Positions 1-8,918 of a DNA stretch of 64,000 bases are shown here, piece by piece. The notes beneath the pieces are model-generated. The model saw only the letters and a program-made list of their open reading frames with translations. It had not been told where the DNA came from and searched no databases. A program made the translations under genes and the position numbers. Source of the DNA: Haloferax sp. Atlit-12N (GTDB lineage Archaea > Halobacteriota > Halobacteria > Halobacteriales > Haloferacaceae); the NCBI RefSeq assembly GCF_003383095.1, contig NZ_PSYW01000001.1, positions 248,001 through 312,000 on the forward strand. The letters run 5' to 3'. The first letter of the stretch is position 1. The number at the start of each line of letters is the position of its first letter.

Positions 1-1
1 G

Positions 2-556
2 AAGACGACCGTCGAATCGCTCGACGGCTCGGTATCGGTCGAGAGCGAACCCGGCGAGGGAAGCACGTTCAACATCCGGCTGCCGGTGTCGGTCGCCATC
101 ATCAAGGTGCTGTTCGTGCAGGTCGAAGACCGCGAGTTCGGCGTCCCCATCAAGTACATCGACGAGATAAGCCGCCGCGACCGCGTCCAGACGGTCAGCG
201 GCGCGGAGGTCATCGTCCACGAGGAGACCATCTTCCCGCTGATTCGGCTCCGCGAGGCGCTCGAAATCGACTCGCCCGAGCCCGACGACGGCATGGTGGT
301 CCGCATCCGTCCCGACGACAGGCAGGTCGCGCTCCACTGTGACGGCGTGACGAAACAGGAGGAAGTCGTCGTGACGCCACTGCAAGGACCGCTGTCGGGC
401 GTCGGCGGGCTGTCGGGAACGGCCGTCATCGGCGACGGGAACGTCATTCCGATTCTGGACGTCTCGACGCTCGAACTCCCGGCTGACGGCGAGCAAGCGA
501 TGCGCGAGTTCGACCCGAGCCAGCTCCCAGACACCGCCGAGGAGGCGGCCGACTGA
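2..556 (+). CDS. cheA: Chemotaxis histidine kinase CheA, C-terminal part
   Basis: This is the last 184 residues of a protein whose start lies before the window. The first residues carry the end of a GHKL ATPase domain (a GSTFNIRLP strand after a GEG turn), the last box of CheA kinases. The rest (from about residue 29) is a CheW-like P5 domain, which docks CheA to the receptor array. CheA phosphorylates CheY in response to transducers. The stop codon overlaps the start of cheR in a TGATG arrangement, so the two are co-translated. Only the 3' third is visible, so the histidine phosphotransfer domain cannot be checked. I see no frameshift. Confidence 0.93.
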   Translation, partial: KTTVESLDGSVSVESEPGEGSTFNIRLPVSVAIIKVLFVQVEDREFGVPIKYIDEISRRDRVQTVSGAEVIVHEETIFPLIRLREALEIDSPEPDDGMVVRIRPDDRQVALHCDGVTKQEEVVVTPLQGPLSGVGGLSGTAVIGDGNVIPILDVSTLELPADGEQAMREFDPSQLPDTAEEAAD

Positions 557-1398
557 TGCCCTCGTCAGCGACCGACGACCCGGCGTTCGGCCGGCTCTTG
601 GACTACATCGAAGACTCCCTGCAGTTCCAGACGAGTTCGTACAACGACGCCTATCTCGACCGCCGAGTCTCCGCGCGGATGCGGCGACGACGCGTCGACG
701 ACTACGAGTCGTACCACGACCTCCTCACCGACGACGAGGAAGAACAGCAGGCGCTCCTCGACGCGCTGTCGGTTAACGTGACGAGCTTCTTCCGGAACCC
801 CGAGGTGTGGGAGGCGCTCCGCGAGGTGCTCCGCGACCTGAGTTCGCGGGGGAGCCGTCACGACCCCATCAAGATATGGAGCGCGGCCTGCTCGGACGGC
901 CGCGAGGCCTACTCGCTGGCGATGCTCGCCCACGACGACGACCGCGTCGACGAGCGACGCATCGAAATCGTCGGCACGGACATCAAACGCGAGATTCTCC
1001 GCGCCGCCAGAGCGGGCGAGTACCGCGCCTCCGAGACGAACGACGTGGCCGAGCAGCTCGACCCCATCGGCCGCTGGGAGCGCTTCGTCGACCGCGACGA
1101 CGACACCTTCCAGGTGAAAGACGCCGTCACCGACATGGTCCGATTCGAGCGGCGCGACCTCATCCGCGAGGAGCCGCCGGGGACGTTCGACCTCGTCGTC
1201 TGCCGGAACCTGTTCATCTACATCAACGCCGAGTCGAAGCGCGCCGTCTTCGAGACGCTCGGCTCCGCGCTGAAGCCGGACGGCTACCTCACCATCGGCA
1301 TGACAGAGACCATCCCGCCGACGTGTAGACAGCAGTTCGACCCCGTCGAGAAACGACTCCGCATCTACCGCGCGAGCGACGCCGCGGTCGGGAGGTGA
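556..1398 (+). CDS. cheR: Chemotaxis protein methyltransferase CheR
   Basis: This 280-residue protein has the usual CheR length and layout: an N-terminal helical domain and a SAM-dependent methyltransferase domain. The SAM motif reads WSAACSDGREAYSLA near residue 108, and the CheR signature VVCRNLFIYIN lies near residue 214. CheR methylates glutamates on transducers and so adapts the receptor array. Its start overlaps the cheA stop. Its stop lies inside the GGAGGTGA ribosome-binding site of the next gene. This coupling indicates one cheA-cheR-cheF transcript. Confidence 0.95.
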   Translation: MPSSATDDPAFGRLLDYIEDSLQFQTSSYNDAYLDRRVSARMRRRRVDDYESYHDLLTDDEEEQQALLDALSVNVTSFFRNPEVWEALREVLRDLSSRGSRHDPIKIWSAACSDGREAYSLAMLAHDDDRVDERRIEIVGTDIKREILRAARAGEYRASETNDVAEQLDPIGRWERFVDRDDDTFQVKDAVTDMVRFERRDLIREEPPGTFDLVVCRNLFIYINAESKRAVFETLGSALKPDGYLTIGMTETIPPTCRQQFDPVEKRLRIYRASDAAVGR

Positions 1399-1401
1399 GC
1401 C

Positions 1402-2268
1402 ATGAAGCCCGGTGAGCAAAAACTCGGAGACACCCGCGGGCGGTTCCTCCAAGTCATCAAGAACGGCCGGGAGATTCACGACGTCGACTGGACGAGCGGC
1501 CGAATCCTGCTTTCGAACAGACGACTCATCCTCGCGGGCACGGGCGGCAAGCGAACGATTCAGCTCTCGAAGATAGAGGAGTTCGGCGGCCGGTACGACG
1601 TGAACCAGCGCATCGCGACTGTCTCCGACTACTTCAGCGTCCACATCCCGTCGGGCGTTGTCCTGCTCGCACCCGTCGACTACGACGAGTTCGAGACGGA
1701 CTTCTTCGGGGCGCTCCTCAACACCGAGCAGTTCCTCGCACGACATCCCGCGGTCGCCGGCGGCGTCGTCCAGAACACCGAGTGGGAGAAGTCCCGGCTC
1801 AAAGTCGAAGACGAGGCCGTGAGCATGGCGACCGTCGGCGGCAAGTTCGTCGAGATACGGCTCGACGACATCGGCGACGTGAAGACCGGCGAGCGGACCA
1901 TCGTCGACGAACACCGGAGCGTCATCGAGGTCGAACACTCCGACGACGAAGGGACGAGCCTCCAGACGTACATCTCCGGCTCCGACCGCGCCGTCAGTTT
2001 CCTCTACACGCTCCTCCGCGAGGGCGAGGAGCTTTCGGAGACCTCTATCGAACTGAGCGAAACGGACAAACAGGTCCTCACGGCGCTGTACTCCGGCGTC
2101 TCGCCGTTCGACATCCCGAACTTCCTCGGCCTCGACGTGGACGAGGTCGAGGAACTCTTTCAGCGACTCATCGACCACAACGTCGTCGAGGAGATTCGCG
2201 TGCGCCACGAGGTGCAACTCAACGCTCGCGGCCGCAGCATCGCCTCCGACGCAATCAACGAACAGTAG
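1402..2268 (+). CDS. cheF1: Taxis protein CheF (first copy)
   Basis: This 288-residue protein belongs to the archaea-specific CheF family, which in haloarchaea binds CheY, CheC2 and CheD and links the Che system to the archaellum. The N-terminal half has a PH-like pattern (RILLSNRRLILAG, near residues 35-47). The C-terminal part (about 215-285) looks like a winged helix: TDKQVLTALYSGVSPFD, then a short second helix pair. The start is set by a GGAGGTGA site 4 bases upstream, overlapping the cheR stop. A divergent paralog sits 500 bases downstream on the other strand. Which copy corresponds to CheF1 or CheF2 of other species is inferred. Confidence 0.85.
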   Translation: MKPGEQKLGDTRGRFLQVIKNGREIHDVDWTSGRILLSNRRLILAGTGGKRTIQLSKIEEFGGRYDVNQRIATVSDYFSVHIPSGVVLLAPVDYDEFETDFFGALLNTEQFLARHPAVAGGVVQNTEWEKSRLKVEDEAVSMATVGGKFVEIRLDDIGDVKTGERTIVDEHRSVIEVEHSDDEGTSLQTYISGSDRAVSFLYTLLREGEELSETSIELSETDKQVLTALYSGVSPFDIPNFLGLDVDEVEELFQRLIDHNVVEEIRVRHEVQLNARGRSIASDAINEQ

Positions 2269-2325
2269 TCAGCACTCGGTTTTTCGCGGCGCAGTCACCG
2301 GACGGAGAGCGACGCGTCGCGCTTG

Positions 2326-2688
2326 TCAGTCGTCGCTCGCGCGCTGAGAGGCCCGTTCGAGCGCGATTCCGCCGTAGACGCCTCCCAACCAGACCCCGGC
2401 CAAGAGAACGATTCCCCGCACGCGCTCTCCGGGTTCGAGGTCTAGGCCATGAATCGCGAGGATTGGTAAAAGAGCGCTCAGGACGCCGACTATGCTGTAC
2501 CAGAAGTGGTCGTTCGGCCCGGACCCCCGCCAGCGGTACGCGGGAAAGGCAACGAATCCGAAGCCCGCAATTGTGTACGTGAGAAGCAGGGTGACGCCGA
2601 CCAACGCGTCGCCGTGTCGGAAGCCGAAGGAGTAGCTGACTGCGCTTCCGATTCCCAGTCCGACGAGCGCCGAGGTCCGCGTCCGCAT
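2326..2688 (-). CDS. Small multi-pass membrane protein, unknown function
   Basis: This is a 120-residue hydrophobic protein with three to four predicted membrane segments (about residues 7-20, 25-48, 60-80 and 90-108) and a short acidic C-terminus, SQRASDD. I do not recognise a family. It lies between the two cheF genes, convergent with the first and downstream of the second by 75 bases on the same strand, so it could be read as the tail of the archaellum operon. Codon use matches the neighbours, so it is probably a real gene. Nothing in its sequence says that it acts in taxis. Confidence 0.6.
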   Translation of the reverse strand: MRTRTSALVGLGIGSAVSYSFGFRHGDALVGVTLLLTYTIAGFGFVAFPAYRWRGSGPNDHFWYSIVGVLSALLPILAIHGLDLEPGERVRGIVLLAGVWLGGVYGGIALERASQRASDD

Positions 2689-2763
2689 GGGTGCAAATTA
2701 GTTGCCCAGATGATAGTTCTTCGTAACCACCGGACGGCCCCGGTTCCGCCAGAAAAAACAGAT

Positions 2764-3876
2764 TCAGACGTTCACGTCTTCGATTTCCTCGTTGACGACG
2801 AACCGCCCTTGCGGCGTCAGCGAGGTCGGAAGCTCGTCGTCGCCGATGAGTTCCTCCTCGTGGAGTTTCTCCAGTTCCGCGTCGAGGACTTCCTCTTCGA
2901 CGCCGAGGAGTTCGCTGAAGTCGACCTCCGCGGCCATCTCGCCGGCGGAGTACAGTCCGACGAGGACTTCGAGGCCCTGTTCCGTGACCTCGACGTTGCG
3001 GACGCCGGACTTTATCCAGTGGTAGACGAGTCGGAGGTAGCGCCCGAGGATGTTCATCTTCCGCCGCGAGTCGAGCGTTATCTCGGAGGTGACCGTCTGG
3101 CCCTGCTTGACGTGCTGGACCGAAAGCACCAGCCGCTTTTCGCCGTCGACGGTCCGTTCGAGCACCTCGAAGAAGATGACGCTCGCGAGGTCGATGTGGA
3201 ACGGGTCGCCGTTCTCCGTGAGTGGGCCGTCGTCGTCGGGGAACGTGACGGCCTCGTAGTCGAGGTGGAGCCCGGAGGGTTGTCGCTCCGTGTCGAGGAC
3301 GCGCCCGCCGATGCGGGCCGGGTGGGTGACCTGCGCTCGCGAGCCGTTGAGCGCCGCACGGAACAGCAACAGCGAGAACTTCTCGATGGTCTCGCGGTCG
3401 CCGCCGATGACGGTCGTCCGGCGCTGGCGGCCGATGATGTAGCCAACCATCACCGTGTAGTCGAAGAACTCCTCGACCTCCGGTGGGACCTGCCCGACGG
3501 CGATATCGAAGATGGAGGTGATGGGGATGACGGTCTTGGCCTTCGAAGTGGCGAGGATGAGTCGCCGCTGGCTCATCAGGACGCGGCCCTTGACGGGTTC
3601 GAACGAGGCGTTGCCGCCGGCGACGAAGTTGGCGACGAAGTCGACGACGATTGACTCGCCGTCGCTGGTCCGCTTTTCCGTCTGTCTCTTCGAGCGCTCC
3701 CGCTCTTGTTCCTCGCGTTCGTCGGACGGCTCGGACTTCTTCCGGCGGTACGCCTGCAGAAGGTCGCTTTTCGCCACGTCACCCCCTTCAGGCGCGCGGG
3801 AACGGGCCTCTTGTGCGGTCTGTTCACCTGCCGCGTCTGGCATCGAATCTCGGGTCTGTTGTCCGTCTTCAGTCAT
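2764..3876 (-). CDS. cheF2: Taxis protein CheF (second copy), translationally coupled to arlJ
   Basis: This 370-residue CheF paralog has a charged N-terminal extension of about 75 residues (EREEQERERSKRQTEKR) absent from the copy at 1402-2268. It then has the same PH-like core (KGRVLMSQRRLILATSKAK) and a C-terminal winged-helix-like part ending in SLTPQGRFVVNEEI. Its ATG overlaps the arlJ stop by 4 bases, so a taxis coupling protein is made from the archaellum operon. CheF is known to connect CheY, CheC and CheD to the motor. The operon position suggests that this copy is matched in amount to motor parts, which is an inference. Confidence 0.82.
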   Translation of the reverse strand: MTEDGQQTRDSMPDAAGEQTAQEARSRAPEGGDVAKSDLLQAYRRKKSEPSDEREEQERERSKRQTEKRTSDGESIVVDFVANFVAGGNASFEPVKGRVLMSQRRLILATSKAKTVIPITSIFDIAVGQVPPEVEEFFDYTVMVGYIIGRQRRTTVIGGDRETIEKFSLLLFRAALNGSRAQVTHPARIGGRVLDTERQPSGLHLDYEAVTFPDDDGPLTENGDPFHIDLASVIFFEVLERTVDGEKRLVLSVQHVKQGQTVTSEITLDSRRKMNILGRYLRLVYHWIKSGVRNVEVTEQGLEVLVGLYSAGEMAAEVDFSELLGVEEEVLDAELEKLHEEELIGDDELPTSLTPQGRFVVNEEIEDVNV

Positions 3877-5615
3877 ATACTAATCAGCGCTCCTGCGAGC
3901 GACGAGGTGGCGACCGCCATCAGGGAGCCCACCCAGACGAGCATCACGAAATGGAGGTACGCGTTCGCCTTGTGCCCGCCGTCGACCATCCGAATCATGA
4001 GCGACGACAGGAGGGCGTTGAACAGGATGATGAGCGTCAGCATGTACTCGATGAAGGGCACGTCGTAGACGCCGGCGTAGATGAGCGTCCCGAACTGGAG
4101 GCTGTCGAGGTTCATCTGCGTCGAGAACGACGCGAGAATCTCGACGACTTCCAGCCCGATGAAGAACGCGAACGACGCGGAGGCCGTGATGCCGTAGAGG
4201 ACGCCGATGAGCGTGACGGTCGACTGCTTCCGCTGGCGGCGGAGCTTGATTATCTCGTTCATGTTGCGGCTGATGAGCTCGCCGAGGAGCTTCGGTTTGC
4301 CACCCATCGACCGGCCGACGTTGTACATCTCGGAGAACTTCTGGACGAGATAGGAGTTCGTCTCCGCGGTGAAGAAGAACCACGACCGGTCGGGGTCGAG
4401 CCGCATCCGAAGCCGCGTGTACAGCCGCGATATCTCCCGCGAGAGGACGCCGAAGTCCTTCGTCTTTAGCGTCTCCAAGACGGCCGTGGTCGTGCTCTGT
4501 TTCGCCGTCTCGGACGCCCCGAGCGCGCGGATGAAGCCGGGGTACTCCTCGTCGCGCTCGCCGATGCGTTTCTCGTGGCGGCGCGCGACGATGCCGGGGA
4601 CCGCCAGCGGGGTCAGCGGCGTCGAGATGAGGAGCGGAATCGGGAGTTCCATCATGATGGGCCGGACCGTCTCGCCGACGATGGTCAGGTTGAACGTGCC
4701 CAACGCGAGCACGAGCACCATCGTGATAGAGAGGCCGACCGCGCCGTACAGCGTGATGTCTATCTGCCGGTCCGCCTTCGTCCGGTACTCGCGCTGGTGG
4801 AACCACAGCGGGTCGTACGGCGACATGGTCCGGATGACGAAGTAGAACCCCAACTGCACGAAGACGAAGAGCACGATGACCGCGCCGATGGTCATCGTCG
4901 CGTCGGTCCCCGTCAGGATGGGGAGAACGATGGCGTTGATGATGGCGAAGGTCATCGACAGAATCATCGAGAGATAGAGGTCCTTCATGACCTCCAGGTT
5001 CCCCAGCGCGCTCTCGTAGACGGTGATGTACTTCTGAATCATCGCGTTCTGCTCGCCCAGGAGGAAGTCGTCGATGCTCTGGCCGGCGTTGATGGAGTAC
5101 GCGAGCCTGTCGAGGAAGTCCGCGAGGGGCTTCGACGGAACCTCTCGTGCCCGGCGCTGACAGGCGTCGTCGAGCGACTGGTTCCACGCGTCGACCAGTT
5201 GGACGATGCGGTTCATCTCGGTCGCTAGCTCGCCGTACTCCTCCTCGCGCGCGAGCGTTCGAAACACGGCGACGCGGTCGATGTTCGTCGTCGAAAGCAC
5301 GGTCATGTGCGTGATGAGGAGGTGGAGTTGGTTCTCCAGACTGCGGCGCGTCTGCTCGACGAGGAGCCGCGGGTAGAGGACGGCCCCACCCAACAGCAAC
5401 ACGCCGAGGAGGAACACGGGAATGCGGACGAGGAGGGGAAGCGGGAGCGCGATGGCGCCGGCCACAGAGAGGATGAAGAACACGATGGCGGGGCCGAGCA
5501 CCGCGAGCAGGTACCGCGGAAGCGCCATCGGCATCTTCTCGTAGGACTCGATGATGTCGCTGACGAAGTCCCGAACCTGCACCGCCTGCATCGACGCGCT
5601 CTGTTCCCCTGACAT
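3873..5615 (-). CDS. arlJ: Archaellum platform membrane protein ArlJ (FlaJ)
   Basis: This 580-residue polytopic protein is related to type II secretion GspF and TadC platform proteins. Hydrophobic segments lie near residues 40-85 (two helices), 210-265, 285-310 and 480-575. A large cytoplasmic loop lies between, with conserved basic stretches such as LRRQRKQSTVTL. ArlJ anchors the filament and is driven by the ATPase ArlI. It follows arlI with 4 bases between them and overlaps cheF2 by 4 bases, so it is in the middle of a coupled operon. Confidence 0.95.
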   Translation of the reverse strand: MSGEQSASMQAVQVRDFVSDIIESYEKMPMALPRYLLAVLGPAIVFFILSVAGAIALPLPLLVRIPVFLLGVLLLGGAVLYPRLLVEQTRRSLENQLHLLITHMTVLSTTNIDRVAVFRTLAREEEYGELATEMNRIVQLVDAWNQSLDDACQRRAREVPSKPLADFLDRLAYSINAGQSIDDFLLGEQNAMIQKYITVYESALGNLEVMKDLYLSMILSMTFAIINAIVLPILTGTDATMTIGAVIVLFVFVQLGFYFVIRTMSPYDPLWFHQREYRTKADRQIDITLYGAVGLSITMVLVLALGTFNLTIVGETVRPIMMELPIPLLISTPLTPLAVPGIVARRHEKRIGERDEEYPGFIRALGASETAKQSTTTAVLETLKTKDFGVLSREISRLYTRLRMRLDPDRSWFFFTAETNSYLVQKFSEMYNVGRSMGGKPKLLGELISRNMNEIIKLRRQRKQSTVTLIGVLYGITASASFAFFIGLEVVEILASFSTQMNLDSLQFGTLIYAGVYDVPFIEYMLTLIILFNALLSSLMIRMVDGGHKANAYLHFVMLVWVGSLMAVATSSLAGALISI

Positions 5616-5619
5616 CTCG

Positions 5620-7284
5620 CTACACCCTCGCCATGTCGAACGGCAGTCCCTCGACGCCGTCGCGCTGGTAGTCCTCGATGAGTTCGTTCACTTCGTGGTA
5701 GCCGAGGACGTTCTCCTGAATCGCCCGGCGGACGAGCTCGGCGCGGAACTGGATGTCGTCGTATATCTTCCGCGTGTCGTCGTAGCCGAGGAGCGTCGCG
5801 ACCTTCTGTTCCATGATGAAGGAGTTGTTCATCCCCTGGAAGATGATCTCGTCTTGGACGGGGTCCCAGTAGAACGCCTCGCGGGTGACGACGCCGCCCA
5901 TCTCCTTCGAGTAGCCCTCGATTTCCTGGACGCTCGTCACCCGACGAAGGATGTCGTTGCCCCGGCGGACGCGGTTCTGGAACAGCGCGATGTCGCAGTT
6001 GTCCATGAACGTCTCGGGGACGTTGATGGGGTCGCCGGTGAAACGCTGAATCATCGAGACGATGTCGGATGCGTGGAACGTGAGCATCACCGGGTGGCCG
6101 GTCTGGGCCGCCTGGAACGCCATGCGTCCCTCCTCGCCACGGACCTCCCCGACGATGATGTAGTCGGGGCGGGAACGGAGCGCGGCCGCGACGAGGTCGA
6201 ACATGTCGACTTCGGAGTCGGAGCCGCGGCCCTCACGGGTGAGGAGCTGCTGCCACGTGTCGTGCGGCGGGAGCACCTCGGCGGTGTCCTCCGCGGTGTA
6301 AATCTTCGAGTCCTGCGGGATGAACGAGAGGATGGCGTTGAGCGTCGTCGTCTTCCCCGACGCCGTCTCGCCGACCACGAAGATGGTTCGCTCGTTCTCC
6401 AGCGCGATCCAGAGGTACGCGGCCAGTTCGGGCGAGAGCGTCCCCCACTTTGCGATTTGGAACACCGAAAGCGGCACGTCGTCGCCCTGACGGATGGTGA
6501 GCGACGACCCCTTCAGCGACACGTCGTCGGAGTAGATGATGTTGATACGCGAGCCGTCGGGGAGCGTGGAGTCCACGATGGGGTGGGCGTCGGAGACGGG
6601 GTCGCCGATACGCTCACCCATGTTGCGGAGCCAGTTATCGAACTGCTCCGTGCTGTCGAACTCGACGCTCGTCTCCAGCAGGCCGAACGTCCCGTGGTCG
6701 ACGTCGACCTGGCTGGGGCCGATAACGTGAATGTCCTCGTTCTCCGGGTCGCGCATGATGGGTTCGAGCGGCCCGAGGCCGACGATGTCGCGGACGAGCC
6801 GGTACTGTATCTTGTCGTAGGTCGTCTGTGAGACCTCGATGCCGGCCACGTCGAGTCGCTTGGCAACCGAGCCGAGCGGCCCGCGGTCGTCGCCCTCGAT
6901 GTGGACGATTTCGGCGAGCAACTCCTCGATGCGCTCTTCGTAGTCGGCGCTTTCTTCGGGGGCCGGCTTCGAGACGCTGCGTTCGAGCAGTTTGTCCTTG
7001 ACCCGGCCGAACACCTCGAGTTCGTCGTCGTCCATCTCGGGTTCGATGGTGTAGTACTTCGTCGTCTCGCCGAAGTTGCCGTATATCTGGCAGAACACGG
7101 GGCCGCCCAGCGGGTAGATGATGTTCGGACGCCGGGACTCGTAGTCGCCCGGCTCGTCGACGAGCATCGGGAACTCGCCGGTGATCTGACGGAACCGCTT
7201 GAGGTGGTCCCGCAGGTGCGGCCACTGCATCGCGAGGCGCTTGAGGTCGTCCGACAGCCTGGCGGAGCCGTGTTCGGTCGCCAT
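5620..7284 (-). CDS. arlI: Archaellum motor ATPase ArlI (FlaI)
   Basis: This is a hexameric secretion-type ATPase of 554 residues, normal for haloarchaeal ArlI. The Walker A motif GETASGKTTTLNAI is near residues 303-316, and the Walker B region IIVGEVRGEEG near residue 370 is followed by the His-box FQAAQTGHPVMLTFHASD. The N-terminal domain (to about 220) is the usual archaeal NTD. ArlI powers both filament assembly and rotation with ArlJ and ArlH. It abuts arlH (0 bases) and precedes arlJ by 4 bases. Confidence 0.97.
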   Translation of the reverse strand: MATEHGSARLSDDLKRLAMQWPHLRDHLKRFRQITGEFPMLVDEPGDYESRRPNIIYPLGGPVFCQIYGNFGETTKYYTIEPEMDDDELEVFGRVKDKLLERSVSKPAPEESADYEERIEELLAEIVHIEGDDRGPLGSVAKRLDVAGIEVSQTTYDKIQYRLVRDIVGLGPLEPIMRDPENEDIHVIGPSQVDVDHGTFGLLETSVEFDSTEQFDNWLRNMGERIGDPVSDAHPIVDSTLPDGSRINIIYSDDVSLKGSSLTIRQGDDVPLSVFQIAKWGTLSPELAAYLWIALENERTIFVVGETASGKTTTLNAILSFIPQDSKIYTAEDTAEVLPPHDTWQQLLTREGRGSDSEVDMFDLVAAALRSRPDYIIVGEVRGEEGRMAFQAAQTGHPVMLTFHASDIVSMIQRFTGDPINVPETFMDNCDIALFQNRVRRGNDILRRVTSVQEIEGYSKEMGGVVTREAFYWDPVQDEIIFQGMNNSFIMEQKVATLLGYDDTRKIYDDIQFRAELVRRAIQENVLGYHEVNELIEDYQRDGVEGLPFDMARV

Positions 7285-8034
7285 CTACGCCACGCTCCTC
7301 GACTCGATGACGAGTCCGATACCCGACCGGACGGAGAAGCCGACGCGGTCGCCAACCTGCTGGCCCATCCCCGCGAAACGCTTCACGAAGATGTTCCGGC
7401 GAACGTCGTTTCCGACCTCCACCATCTCCAGTTCGAAGTAGACGTCGGCGATAGAGCGGAACGGGCCGATGGAGCCCTCGTCGACCGACGACGGGTCGAC
7501 GGTGATGATGATGGTCTTGCCCTTCGTCGTCAGCTCGCGGAAAAACGAGATGATTTCGAGGGCGGCCTGCCGCTCGTCGTTCTGCCGGACCAGCGCCTCG
7601 AACTGCGGGTCGTTGCGCAGGATGGCGTCGAACGTGTCGATGATGATGACATCGGCGTCCCAGAGCGTCTCGGCGTCCATCAGCCGGCGGAGGAGCTGCT
7701 TGCGCTCCTTCTGGCTGCTACCGCCGGAGAGCGCGCCGCTGCTGTCGATTTCTGCCTGGAGGAACAGGATTCGCTCGTCGAGCAGATGCTTGACGATGTC
7801 GTACGAAAGCGAGTGCATCTGGTCGAGGAAGCCGCGGACGCCCAACTCGGTCGAGACGAGCGTCACCACCGTTTCCTCGTCGCAGAAGCCGTAGCTGAAT
7901 CGCTGCGACAGCACGCTTTTTCCGGCGCCGTAATCCCCTTCGATGAGGACGATTGCACCCTTGGGGATGCCGCCGCCGAGTTCCTTTTCGAGACGGTCGT
8001 GCCCGGATAGCCCGAGAGAGAATTGACTGCTCAT
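7285..8034 (-). CDS. arlH: Archaellum ATP-binding protein ArlH (FlaH)
   Basis: This 249-residue RecA/KaiC-fold protein has Walker A GDYGAGKS at residues 33-40 and a Walker B strand [11 protein letters not shown] near residue 128. In other archaea ArlH forms a ring under ArlI, and its nucleotide state regulates motor assembly. Catalytic glutamate and arginine-finger residues are weak in this family, so it binds ATP but is not a strong ATPase. It overlaps arlG by 4 bases (ATGA). It is related in fold to the KaiC-like protein encoded divergently at 10675, which may matter for regulation. Confidence 0.96.
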   Translation of the reverse strand: MSSQFSLGLSGHDRLEKELGGGIPKGAIVLIEGDYGAGKSVLSQRFSYGFCDEETVVTLVSTELGVRGFLDQMHSLSYDIVKHLLDERILFLQAEIDSSGALSGGSSQKERKQLLRRLMDAETLWDADVIIIDTFDAILRNDPQFEALVRQNDERQAALEIISFFRELTTKGKTIIITVDPSSVDEGSIGPFRSIADVYFELEMVEVGNDVRRNIFVKRFAGMGQQVGDRVGFSVRSGIGLVIESRSVA

Positions 8035-8480
8035 GATACGCGGAATTCGAACACCTCTTCGTCACCGTCGACGACGACGGTCATCCGGTAGTCGCCCGAG
8101 CTCAACGCGATGTCCGTCACCGTGAGTTCGATGACGTTGCTCGGCCGCCACTCGGTGCCGTCGACGACGTTCACCGTGACGTTGGTCTGATACTGTCCGC
8201 CGACGATGATGTCGAAGCCGCCGCTGGTCGCCGGGAGCGTCCTGAGGCCGGTGTTCTTGACGTACACGGAGAGGTTGTCGTTCGCGCCGTCGTAGACGCC
8301 CGCCTGCGGGTCGCTTATGACTTCGATGTCGGTTCTGATTTCTGTACTCACGTCTCCGCCGCGCTCGTCGAGCGAACTGCTGATGCCGGTCACGGTGTCG
8401 ATGAGGACGCCCGAGACGCCGGCGGCGACGACGATGCTGGCGATGAATAGGATGAGGCTCGGAACGGAGATGTCGGCCAT
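8031..8480 (-). CDS. arlG: Archaellum stator protein ArlG (FlaG)
   Basis: This 149-residue protein has one N-terminal membrane helix (about residues 7-27) and an immunoglobulin-like beta domain outside the membrane ([11 protein letters not shown] and the C-terminal [15 protein letters not shown] strands). ArlG pairs with ArlF and binds the S-layer as the archaellum stator. It starts directly beside the arlF stop with no gap and overlaps arlH by 4 bases. Length and order match other haloarchaeal arl operons. Confidence 0.93.
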   Translation of the reverse strand: MADISVPSLILFIASIVVAAGVSGVLIDTVTGISSSLDERGGDVSTEIRTDIEVISDPQAGVYDGANDNLSVYVKNTGLRTLPATSGGFDIIVGGQYQTNVTVNVVDGTEWRPSNVIELTVTDIALSSGDYRMTVVVDGDEEVFEFRVS

Positions 8481-8918
8481 CTAGCTCACCGCCTCCGTGG
8501 CGGCGACGCCGCTCCCGGTGACGACCTTCACGCGCTCGGGCGTGGGGTCGGCATCGACGACGAGCGAGAGGTTCTCGCCGGCGTACCAGAGGTCCGTCCC
8601 GGTGTCGCCGTCGACAGTCGCGTTGGCCGCCGGCACGTCGACGTACGTGTTGTCGACGAGCAAGGTCGTCTCGCTCACCGAGAGCGTCTCCGAGCCGACG
8701 TTCGTCAGGTTCACGGTGAGGCTCTCGTTGCCCGCGTCGTAGGTCGCGTTCGTGACGGCGATGTCCGTGTTCGTCCGTTCGAGCGCCCGCTCCGCGTCGG
8801 CGTCCTGCGCTTCGAGCACGTTCTCCGACGCGTTGGACGTCGCTGTGTACAGCGTCCCCGTGGCGACGAGGACGCCGAGGAAGATAACGGCGGTCGAGCC
8901 GCTAACACCGAATCCCAT
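8481..8918 (-). CDS. arlF: Archaellum stator protein ArlF (FlaF)
   Basis: This 145-residue protein has an N-terminal membrane helix (STAVIFLGVLVATGTLYTA, about residues 8-26) and a beta-rich outer domain with several Asn-X-Ser/Thr sequons (NAT, NES, NLT). ArlF binds S-layer protein and with ArlG holds the static part of the motor. Its start lies 17 bases inside the end of arlCE. That overlap makes translational coupling likely. Confidence 0.92.
   Translation of the reverse strand: MGFGVSGSTAVIFLGVLVATGTLYTATSNASENVLEAQDADAERALERTNTDIAVTNATYDAGNESLTVNLTNVGSETLSVSETTLLVDNTYVDVPAANATVDGDTGTDLWYAGENLSLVVDADPTPERVKVVTGSGVAATEAVS

Noticed and set aside
565..2217. A 550-codon open frame on the minus strand opposite cheR and cheF
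   Set aside because: It is a shadow of real genes in high-GC DNA: the opposite strand has recognised families with coupled starts, while this frame has no family features or promoter.
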